Source: a bacterium
Lineage (GTDB): Bacteria; Patescibacteriota; Patescibacteriia; JACQRZ01
Direction: 5' to 3'
Assembly: GCA_023246095.1 (NCBI GenBank)
Contig: JAHFJA010000006.1
Coordinates: forward strand, 1 to 49,122
DNA: 49,122 nt
Positions 42,511 to 49,122 of this stretch are shown here, piece after piece. Every line of letters starts with the position of its first letter. The stretch's first letter is position 1. The position numbers were made by a program, and so were the translations under genes. The notes below the pieces were generated by a model. It did not search any database. It had not been told where the DNA came from and saw only the letters and a list, made by a program, of their open reading frames with translations.

Positions 42511-44283
42511 CTACCACCCTCCCCCACCTCCACCACCGCCTCCACCACCAGAGAAGCCACCCCCACTAGAACCTGATGAAGTCGTCACATGCGACCCAAT
42601 CTCAGAAGACATCGACGATATTTGTGTTGTCAGAGCGTCAAACGATGTAAATGCTTGCGTACCCACGTACCATGCGGGCGCATAATTTGCAGCAGGTACC
42701 GCGCCTATATCATTCATCTTGCTAATCCACCGTTTGGTCATATCGAAGGCAATCGCATATGGCAGCATTTCTTCAAAAAAGTTTTGTTTTTCATTCCATT
42801 GTTGACGATACTTTTCTACCGTTTCCATGAAGAGTTTGAAGCCTTTTATTTTCCATAGAACCTCAGCTCCTTTCAACGTTGGTCGCTTCATTACAAGGCC
42901 GAATAAAAACATGATGATTGCAGAGACAATCAAAGACAGCCCAAAAGTGGTTACAAGTCCGATCAGATAGTATCCGATAAATCCCATCACTACACTAACT
43001 CCGGCTAATATACCCGCCAACTTTTTTCCTTTTCCTGGATCAATATAGCCTAAATCAGTAAGATCTTGTTCTGCTATTTTTTGTATCTCCGGAACTTGTT
43101 TATAAAACGATAACTTCAAGCTATTGACGCTCACATCATCGCCGAGGTGGAATAATCCATTAACAAATGCACGTTCCGTTTTGCTGAGTGTGCGTTTCCA
43201 TTCAGATTCAGGACGTTTTTGTAGATTGAATTGGGCAGCACTCAAGAATGCCGCGGGTTTAGTTTCCTTGATGATCAAAACGTTGTGAATCGCCAAATCA
43301 ACGATCGCAGCAGTGATTCCCTGTTTATCAAGTTTCCCGTACGTCTGTAATAACCTCATCATCAAAGGTGAGAGCTTATCGGGCGCCTCATATTCGGCAA
43401 TGATTGTCTTATTGGATTTGGGATCCTTCCCGTATTTTCTCCAATAGAGGAAACAGACTATTAATACAGCGAGGGGCAGTAAAAATACCCCATAGTAAAG
43501 TAGTGCAAAGAATATCGCCTCAATCCCGACAAGCTTATCTTGACTTGAAGCCGTTGCGGAAGTAATGAGTCCTTTAGGGAAACTCATCGACACGGTCATG
43601 TCATGTTTTTGAGGAAACGTCTGTATTGATTCCAGTGTGAGAGTGTGATCATCTACCCATTGAGATGTCATCCATTCCTTCGGATCACCGTTCTTTCCTT
43701 GCGGGCCTGCATATGTGTATAACTGTATGTCTTTTTGAAAAAGATTTGATGGCAAGTGAATGGTCGCGTTGACATGGTCCATTTCTAATGTCCAAAAACC
43801 GCCAACAAGGTTCCAGTAGAGCTCGTCAAACTGTTTTTGGTCGCGCACCACTCTATCGACTGAATAATTGATAATATAGTGGTGTTCACCGGTGACAGTG
43901 GTATCGGCATCACCAATCTTCCATGTTACGGTACCATCTTTAGTACTTTGACTTTCGGAGTAGGGATATGTATTTCCCTGCTCATCGGTGATGTCGTTAA
44001 GGGTGACTGGTGTTGAGTACACATTCCCTTCTTTTGTTTTAACTCGTTCAGGTACAATGCGAAAAATTCCATGGCGATCGCTACATTGCCCGCAATCCGC
44101 CAATATGTCTTCCACAATATCCAATCCCCCATCCTGTTTAACAGTGATATCAGTTTTAAAGTCCTCAATATACCAATCAGTCGCATTGGGTCGTGGAGCA
44201 GCGAAGGTAGAACCACCAATGAATGTAAAACTCAAAACGGTCAGCACAACCCCCGTGCGTAATATATTCAAAAATAATTTCAT
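42511..44283 (-). CDS. DUF2207 domain-containing membrane protein
   Basis: 590 aa. Signal peptide (~1-28), an extracellular DUF2207 domain starting WYIEDFKTDITVKQDGGLDIVEDI, one TM at ~255-275, a cytosolic region (DLAIHNVLIIKETK..), two further TMs at ~405-450, and a C-terminal tail of Gly/Ser (GGGFSGGGGGGGGGGGW). DUF2207 proteins of this layout are widespread; the function is unknown, with the Gly-rich tail typical. No operon partner: the next gene upstream is rluB, 23 bp away. Confidence 0.9.
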   Translation of the reverse strand: MKLFLNILRTGVVLTVLSFTFIGGSTFAAPRPNATDWYIEDFKTDITVKQDGGLDIVEDILADCGQCSDRHGIFRIVPERVKTKEGNVYSTPVTLNDITDEQGNTYPYSESQSTKDGTVTWKIGDADTTVTGEHHYIINYSVDRVVRDQKQFDELYWNLVGGFWTLEMDHVNATIHLPSNLFQKDIQLYTYAGPQGKNGDPKEWMTSQWVDDHTLTLESIQTFPQKHDMTVSMSFPKGLITSATASSQDKLVGIEAIFFALLYYGVFLLPLAVLIVCFLYWRKYGKDPKSNKTIIAEYEAPDKLSPLMMRLLQTYGKLDKQGITAAIVDLAIHNVLIIKETKPAAFLSAAQFNLQKRPESEWKRTLSKTERAFVNGLFHLGDDVSVNSLKLSFYKQVPEIQKIAEQDLTDLGYIDPGKGKKLAGILAGVSVVMGFIGYYLIGLVTTFGLSLIVSAIIMFLFGLVMKRPTLKGAEVLWKIKGFKLFMETVEKYRQQWNEKQNFFEEMLPYAIAFDMTKRWISKMNDIGAVPAANYAPAWYVGTQAFTSFDALTTQISSMSSEIGSHVTTSSGSSGGGFSGGGGGGGGGGGW

Positions 44284-44306
44284 ATTATAAACATCGTTAG
44301 GTACCC

Positions 44307-45014
44307 TTATGGTACCATAGATTTGATGGAAGCGACTTCTTCGGGGGTCAGATTACGCCATTGTCGCCTTCGTAGTCCTTCATGAGTAATACCTGCGCAT
44401 GAAAGTCGATCCAGCTTTTCTACGATGTACCCTTTGGATTCAAACATTTTTCTGATCTGTCTATTTCTTCCCTCTTTGAGAGTAATTCGTACGAAGCGAC
44501 GGTCTCTTGGCGAAATGTCTATCTCACAGCTGTGTGTCGTGACCCCGTCTATCTCGACACCCTTCGCAAGCGTTCGTCTATCTGGTTCGATGAGTGGGAT
44601 ATCAAGAATAGCCTCGTAAATTTTCTCCATGTGGTGTTTTGGATGAGTCAATTGATATGCAAAGTCACCATCATTGGTGAGAAATAACACGCCCGTTGTA
44701 TGTCTATCGAGTCGTCCTACAGGAAATATTCTTTCTCGGGATTTGATAATATCTAAAACAGTCGAACGATCTCGCTCGTCTGAAGCGGTGGTAATATATC
44801 CATCCGGTTTGTTGAGAAGGATATAAATTGGCTTTTGATTTCGTGGAATCTGGATTCGGGAACCATTCACTTCAATGTCTTCCGTACCTTCAACTTTTTG
44901 TCCCAATTGTGCAACGACACCGTTTACTTTTACGCGACCATTCTCAATAAGGCTATCGACGGCGCGCCGTGATGCTATCCCTGCTTTTGCCAGAAATGTA
45001 TTAAGTCGTTCCAT
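44307..45014 (-). CDS. RluB/RsuA-family pseudouridine synthase
   Basis: Start set at 45014 (MERLNTFLAKAGIASRRAVD) immediately after the GT4 stop. 235 aa: S4 RNA-binding domain (~1-50) then a catalytic domain with the active-site Asp in FPVGRLDRHTTGVLFLTNDG and the C-terminal KEGRNRQIRKMFES. Modifies rRNA, most likely 23S (RluB/E/F group); exact site unknown. Confidence 0.92.
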   Translation of the reverse strand: MERLNTFLAKAGIASRRAVDSLIENGRVKVNGVVAQLGQKVEGTEDIEVNGSRIQIPRNQKPIYILLNKPDGYITTASDERDRSTVLDIIKSRERIFPVGRLDRHTTGVLFLTNDGDFAYQLTHPKHHMEKIYEAILDIPLIEPDRRTLAKGVEIDGVTTHSCEIDISPRDRRFVRITLKEGRNRQIRKMFESKGYIVEKLDRLSCAGITHEGLRRRQWRNLTPEEVASIKSMVP

Positions 45015-45016
45015 AT

Positions 45017-46156
45017 TTAAAAAAGTAATTTCATTTCGCGTAAACGGCGAATATGTTGCATTTCTTTCCATTGTTGCCACGAGGAATCAATAAATGTCCC
45101 CATCTCTTTTTGAAAACGCTCAGTGCTGAACTTTAATGCATGTTGGCGGATGACTTGAGGATCAAACTTTTCTGGGTGAAAATTGAGGATTACGTTCGCA
45201 AGCGCCGGCCAGTCTTGATCATAAAAAAATGTGCCCGTGACTCCATCAACGATTGTTTCTAACGCACCTCCCGCTGCTAAGGCAATGGCCGGCCTGCCCG
45301 CGGCCGCTGCTTGAACTAATGTGATACCAAAATCTTCTTCTTGTGGGTGGATATATGCGATACAGTGACGATATAGTTCGATCTTTTCTTCATCGGGAAC
45401 CTTACCGACAAACTCAATATTTTTGTTCGCAAGTTTTTTAAGTTTTTTAAGCTCAGGTCCTTCTCCGAATATCTTTAATTTTATACCAAGACGGTTAAAT
45501 GTATCAACAATCAGATCAAACCGCTTATACGCGACCAGGCGGCCTCCTGCAAGGTAATAGTCCCCTATCTTGTCCGATATGGAATAATGCCCGACGTCAA
45601 CGGGAGGATAAATAATATCACTATCTCTTTTGTAATATTTTTTTATACGCTCCTGTACTGTTTTGGAATTTGCAATAAATTTGTCGACACGGTCGGCAGC
45701 TAATTGATCCCAAATCCGAAGATGGGTCAGCAAAAACGGTAAAAACGGTTTCAAAAATTTTCCTTGTTGCAGTCCACGAATATAACTGTGCGTATCCATC
45801 CAAAGATATCGTGTTGGGGTATGGCAATAGCACAGATGCAATGTTGTTGATCGAGTGATTATTCCCTTTGAAAATGCAGAACTACTTGAAAGTACTACAT
45901 CGTATTGACTGAGATCATAACTTTCAGTGGCGGTGGGCATAAGAGGTAAAAACCACTGATAATGTTTCGTTCCAAATGGAAATCTTTGCAAAAACGAAGG
46001 ACGTATACTCTTCTTATTAAAAAACTTCCCTAGTCTCTTTTCATCATAGACAAGGGTGTAGATAGGTGCTTCGGGGTACATATCATGAAAGGCTTTGAGA
46101 ACACGCTCTGCTCCGCCTTCCTGGGTCAGGTGGTCATGTACAAGGGCAATCTTCAT
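45017..46156 (-). CDS. glycosyltransferase family 4 protein
   Basis: 379 aa GT-B fold. N-terminus MKIALVHDHLTQEGGAERVL; C-terminal donor domain with YLAGGRLVAYKRFD, IFGEGPELKKLKKLA, and IHPQEEDFGITLVQAAAAGRPAIALAAGG (E-x7-E-type motif). Likely adds a nucleotide-sugar residue to an undecaprenyl-linked glycan primed by the sugar transferase encoded 15 bp upstream. Confidence 0.9.
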   Translation of the reverse strand: MKIALVHDHLTQEGGAERVLKAFHDMYPEAPIYTLVYDEKRLGKFFNKKSIRPSFLQRFPFGTKHYQWFLPLMPTATESYDLSQYDVVLSSSSAFSKGIITRSTTLHLCYCHTPTRYLWMDTHSYIRGLQQGKFLKPFLPFLLTHLRIWDQLAADRVDKFIANSKTVQERIKKYYKRDSDIIYPPVDVGHYSISDKIGDYYLAGGRLVAYKRFDLIVDTFNRLGIKLKIFGEGPELKKLKKLANKNIEFVGKVPDEEKIELYRHCIAYIHPQEEDFGITLVQAAAAGRPAIALAAGGALETIVDGVTGTFFYDQDWPALANVILNFHPEKFDPQVIRQHALKFSTERFQKEMGTFIDSSWQQWKEMQHIRRLREMKLLF

Positions 46157-46171
46157 GCAGTTTTTCGTTCA

Positions 46172-47599
46172 TTATACGTCTGATCGTCGAGATATGACCG
46201 CCCATGGAGTTTTGATGAGAATGGACAAATCCAGCAATAACGACCAGTTTTCAATATAGTACGTATCTAACCGCACTTCGTCCTCAAAGTCAAGGTCGCT
46301 ACGGCCACTAATTTGAGCAAGTCCCGTGATACCAGGCTTGATGGCAAATACTTTATGATGATGTTTCTGATACCCTGCAACTTGAACAGGCATGTGTGGT
46401 CGAGGCCCCACGAGGCTCATGTTTCCAAAAAACACATTAAAGAGTTGTGGCAACTCATCAAAACTCATACGTTCGATATATCGACCTACTTTTGTCCGAC
46501 GAGGGTCGTTGAGTACTTTGAAAACGGGGCCTTTTCGTTCGCTTTTTTCTTTTGCCAGTTTTAGCTCATACTCCCCTGCTTTGCCGGTGGCATCATACTG
46601 TGTTGGATTATTAGACGGCCCGGTACAATATTGGATATACATGGAGCGAAATTTATATACCAAAAAATTCCCTTTTGGACCAACGCGTTCGTTTTTATAG
46701 ACAGCGGGACCTTTTGATTCAAGTCGAACCGCAATTGCAACCACGATCATGATCGGAGAAGTAATGACAATTAGTAACAGTGAAACAATGATATCAAATA
46801 AGCGCTTGATGATTCTGCCCCATCCATCGAGCTTCGTTCGCTTGAGTTCAATCATAGGTAAACCCGCTATGGTGGTAATTTCAAAATTACGTCCACCCAG
46901 CAGATCAGCAGAATAGCGAACATTCAGATGCGAAACATCCGCAAAATCAAGAATTTCTTGAAATTCGTCATGAGACAGGTCGGTGTCCACAACAAATAAT
47001 TCTTCAAGGTTATTACTGCTTGCTAACGAAGAAAGTTGCGTTCGCGCCTTAACATCGAGTGTAGAAACGCGAGCTACTACCTTGTATCCAGCACCTACGT
47101 TTTCTTTCAAGCCGTCATATAGTTTTTTACTTTTGGAATCGCGTCCTATAAGAGCGACCTTATGAACACCGATGTCTTTTTTCAAAAGAAAATATCGGGT
47201 CGCCCTCAAGGTCAATCGAGCTAGGATAATAAAAGTAATACTTAACGCCCAAAATGCGAGAACAATTAATCGTGAGGAAAACAAATCAGGGATGAAAAAA
47301 ATAAAGAGAATTACCATCAAAATTGCCGAGGAACATGCGGTGATAATCTTTGGGATCTCATTCTTGATACGATAGAACCCTATTTCATAGAGACCGGAAA
47401 TCGCAAACACTAATAAATATCCGAGCGCAGCCAAAATGGTGTAATGAAGAAATTGCGGTAAAGCGATGGTATAAAGAACAGGCCGAACGTCTGATAAAGC
47501 TTGAAAACGTAAAAAATAACTTACCACGCCCGCCAGAATAAGCATGACAAAATCAACCGGTACGAGAATAGATGTAAAAATGAGATCAGCGCGTTTCAT
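46172..47599 (-). CDS. undecaprenyl-phosphate sugar phosphotransferase (WbaP/EPS-type)
   Basis: 475 aa. Four or five N-terminal TM helices, a nucleotide-binding-like middle domain (KVALIGRDSKSKKLYDGL), one TM, and a C-terminal bacterial sugar transferase domain: KRLFDIIVSLLLIVITSPI, YKNERVGPKGNFLVYKFRSM, RTKVGRYIERMSFDELPQLFNVFFGNMSLVGPRPHMP, KPGITGLAQISGR. It starts exopolysaccharide or glycan synthesis by transferring a sugar phosphate to undecaprenyl phosphate. Confidence 0.94.
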   Translation of the reverse strand: MKRADLIFTSILVPVDFVMLILAGVVSYFLRFQALSDVRPVLYTIALPQFLHYTILAALGYLLVFAISGLYEIGFYRIKNEIPKIITACSSAILMVILFIFFIPDLFSSRLIVLAFWALSITFIILARLTLRATRYFLLKKDIGVHKVALIGRDSKSKKLYDGLKENVGAGYKVVARVSTLDVKARTQLSSLASSNNLEELFVVDTDLSHDEFQEILDFADVSHLNVRYSADLLGGRNFEITTIAGLPMIELKRTKLDGWGRIIKRLFDIIVSLLLIVITSPIMIVVAIAVRLESKGPAVYKNERVGPKGNFLVYKFRSMYIQYCTGPSNNPTQYDATGKAGEYELKLAKEKSERKGPVFKVLNDPRRTKVGRYIERMSFDELPQLFNVFFGNMSLVGPRPHMPVQVAGYQKHHHKVFAIKPGITGLAQISGRSDLDFEDEVRLDTYYIENWSLLLDLSILIKTPWAVISRRSDV

Positions 47600-47633
47600 T
47601 GTGGAAGTTAAGTATTTGTTATGAATACATTTA

Positions 47634-48170
47634 CATTACGAGGTAAACCTATAAGCCGAATTCTGTCATACCCCCAAAGGGGCGGGGTGACCATCTCTCT
47701 TGCGATACTGTTGCCAGTACCGTCATGCGAGTGTTTATACTCTTGCACCTGGTAGGTGTTTGCCAAGCTGTTGTATCACTACAACACTGGTGCGCTCTTA
47801 CCTCGCTTACGCAAGTCAGCCATTCAAAAGGCTTCCGCACCTTTTCATCCTTACCTGTGCCCCGAAAGGCGTAGGCGGTATTTTATCAAAACATTTCTGA
47901 TTCGACCCCTCTTTTCGGGAGGGCTTTTCTGTTGCTCCGGTAGTTTTGAGGCCACCGAAACCAGTCTGAGACTGATACTATCCCGTGACTTGGTCATAGT
48001 ATCAAACGATCGAGTTGGGGTTTAATCCCCTTCTCTATCATAAAAGATTCTATGATTGCTTCAGGCCGTCGTTAACGGCTACCTCTTCCTTGGTTATACA
48101 CCAAGGGGTGTTCGGACTTTCCTCTATGACACTTGCGCGCCACAGCGATCACCCAGCTTACCTCGTAATG
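47634..48170 (-). ncRNA. rnpB: RNase P RNA, unusually long
   Basis: Read on the minus strand, the conserved parts appear in order: P1 ATTACGAGGTAA pairing perfectly with TTACCTCGTAAT at the far end; GAGGAAAGTCC (CR I); GGAGCAACAGAAA; ATACCGCC; CAGGTAAGGATGAAAAGGTG; AAGAGCGCACCAG; GACAGAATTCGGCTTAT (CR V). The length by P1 pairing is ~535 nt against the ~350-420 usual, with extra hairpins in the first half. It cleaves the 5' leader of pre-tRNAs together with RnpA. ORFs listed here are spurious. Confidence 0.93.
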
Positions 48171-48257
48171 TCAATGTATCATTATGTCCTTTATTATACA
48201 GAAAAAGGTCATTTTGTCAAGAAAAAGAAAGCCAGATAAATTGAAGTTATAAGCTTC

Positions 48258-48671
48258 TTACCTCCCCAAATGCTCGTCAATCGCCTCATTCACCAACCGA
48301 TCAGCATGCTTATTCTTCTCTCTCCCCACATGGGTAAACGTAATTTTTTTAAACTCCGTCGTAAGATTCCAAACTTGTATAAAAAGCTTAGCCAAACCAG
48401 GATCTTTGACTTTATATTCCTTTTTCATCTGTTTGACCACCAATTCGCTATCGAGATAGCACTCCACCTCGTCTGCACCTACATCGCGTGCACCTTCCAG
48501 GGCCATGATGAGCGCCTTGTATTCAGCCTGGTTATTGGTTGTCTCTCCAATATATCGTTTATATTCATGAATAATGTCAGTTGTGAGATCATGTACTACC
48601 GCACCGATCCCTGCGGGACCTGGATTTCCGCGCGCTCCCCCGTCGGTATATGTTGTTACTCTTTTTGACAT
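48258..48671 (-). CDS. ribonuclease HI-like protein
   Basis: 137 aa, RNase H fold: first Asp in TYTDGGARGNPGPAGIGAVV, Glu in NNQAEYKALIMALEGA, Asp in VECYLDSELVVKQM, and a C-terminal Asp in NKHADRLVNEA (DEDD set). The compact form without an HBD is typical of the archaeal/plant-like RNase HI group that degrades RNA in RNA-DNA hybrids. Overlaps the recJ end by 16 bp. Confidence 0.9.
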   Translation of the reverse strand: MSKRVTTYTDGGARGNPGPAGIGAVVHDLTTDIIHEYKRYIGETTNNQAEYKALIMALEGARDVGADEVECYLDSELVVKQMKKEYKVKDPGLAKLFIQVWNLTTEFKKITFTHVGREKNKHADRLVNEAIDEHLGR

Positions 48672-49122
48672 AATCGCATATCGAGTAAATTAAGCTGTAA
48701 CTCTTGCTGACCATTCCACTCGTTGATATCTAATTCACATAGTATATCGACTATATCCCCTGTTTGAAAGTCCGCCGTCTGAACACCCAAGGAAAATCCA
48801 ATGGCACGGCGTTTCATCCCATCTTGTGAAAATGTACAACGGACGTGCTGGCCTGTTTTTCCAATGACAGACACGTGTTCTATGGTGACGTTTGAAATAT
48901 GGAAAATTGGTTTGGTATTACCTTGCCCAAACGGCTCAAGCTGGCTTATTGCATTTACCAATTCCCAGGAAACGTCGGTTAGAGTAATAGAGATATCGGC
49001 GCTAATGGACGGTCGCGTATCGGTAGACGAAAGTAAGTCAGAAATGTGAGGAGCAATCGTTGAACGAAATGTGTCAAATGATATCTCTTCTTTCAATGCA
49101 ATACCAGCTGCCGCGGCATGTC
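48656..49122 (-). CDS. recJ: single-strand DNA exonuclease RecJ, C-terminal part
   Basis: The frame is open to the window end, so the 5' part is outside. The first visible residues, HAAAAGIALKEEISF, correspond to the DHHA1 GGHxxAAG motif, and the rest is the RecJ OB domain (ISQLEPFGQGNTKPIFHISNV...). RecJ is the 5'-3' exonuclease of the RecF pathway, which recR also serves. Confidence 0.88.
   Translation of the reverse strand, partial: HAAAAGIALKEEISFDTFRSTIAPHISDLLSSTDTRPSISADISITLTDVSWELVNAISQLEPFGQGNTKPIFHISNVTIEHVSVIGKTGQHVRCTFSQDGMKRRAIGFSLGVQTADFQTGDIVDILCELDINEWNGQQELQLNLLDMRLCQKE

Noticed and set aside
47649-48244. Several ORFs of 60-89 aa
   Set aside because: All lie inside the RNase P RNA.
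1-49122. Alternative code with TGA as glycine
   Set aside because: Several genes end in TGA (tpiA, the DUF11-like gene, cysS) at the family's normal length, and no in-frame TGA is needed.
1-49122. CRISPR array or restriction-modification system
   Set aside because: No regularly spaced short direct repeats and no cas, methyltransferase or restriction genes were seen.

Overview
The window looks like a chromosomal segment of a small-genome bacterium, most likely a member of the Candidate Phyla Radiation (Patescibacteria). The grounds are the mix of core genes (ftsA-ftsZ, scpB, tpiA, recR, dnaB, gltX, cysS, uppS, rplU, rpmG) with single-pass proteins carrying thrombospondin-3-like Ca-binding repeats, a DUF4012 protein, DUF11-like surface repeats, a DUF2207 protein and a group I intron next to tRNA sequence. 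This assignment is inference; no 16S gene is present. TGA is used as a stop (for example tpiA), so the code is the standard bacterial one and the SR1/Gracilibacteria TGA=Gly code does not apply.

Layout. 1-4.4 kb: three envelope or surface proteins (a DUF7151-like repeat protein cut by the window edge, and two TM plus Ca-repeat proteins). 4.4-10.1 kb: a co-directional housekeeping run ybeY-dgkA-ftsA-ftsZ, then scpB-tpiA-TPR protein. 10.15-12.5 kb: tRNA-Thr(GGU), a DsbA-like thioredoxin, a group IA intron with a frameshifted LAGLIDADG-type ORF followed by the 3' half of a tRNA-Ser, tRNA-Thr(UGU) and rpmG.

12.6-22.8 kb is an accessory region. It starts with a Xer-type tyrosine recombinase read leftwards from its own promoter. 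Rightwards from it, every gene is on the + strand. The first four units (cupin; RibD-C/DHFR-like; LysE-like; VOC plus YdeI/OmdA-like) are each bounded by long imperfect inverted repeats whose outer ends often carry TAAC/GTTA boxes. The repeats of the DHFR-like and VOC units are homologous to each other although the genes are unrelated. This resembles an integron cassette array in layout, but the recombinase lacks the IntI-specific insertion and the repeats are unlike ordinary attC sites. It is the best candidate in the window for an undescribed system. It is followed by a packed run of nucleotidyltransferase, DUF2164, two NUDIX, transglutaminase-like, two HExxH proteins and orphans.

22.8-31.7 kb returns to core and envelope functions: uppS, DUF167, DUF4012, a DUF11-like protein, cysS, a WecA/MraY-like transferase, a PG-binding-like protein and rplU. 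31.7-33.8 kb (minus strand): recR and dnaB. 34-41.4 kb: tRNA-Lys, a HExxH protein, a polytopic membrane protein, gltX, an M23 peptidase with coiled coil, a secreted thermonuclease, a metzincin-like lipoprotein and very small ORFs between terminators. 41.5-49.1 kb (minus strand): two small proteins, DUF2207, rluB-type pseudouridine synthase, GT4, an undecaprenyl-phosphate sugar transferase, an unusually long RNase P RNA (about 535 nt), RNase HI-like and the C-terminal part of RecJ.

Undecaprenyl kinase (DgkA-type), UppS, the WecA-like enzyme, the sugar transferase and GT4 together point to active undecaprenyl-linked glycan synthesis. Several secreted or TM-anchored Ca-repeat and protease proteins suggest an elaborate cell surface.
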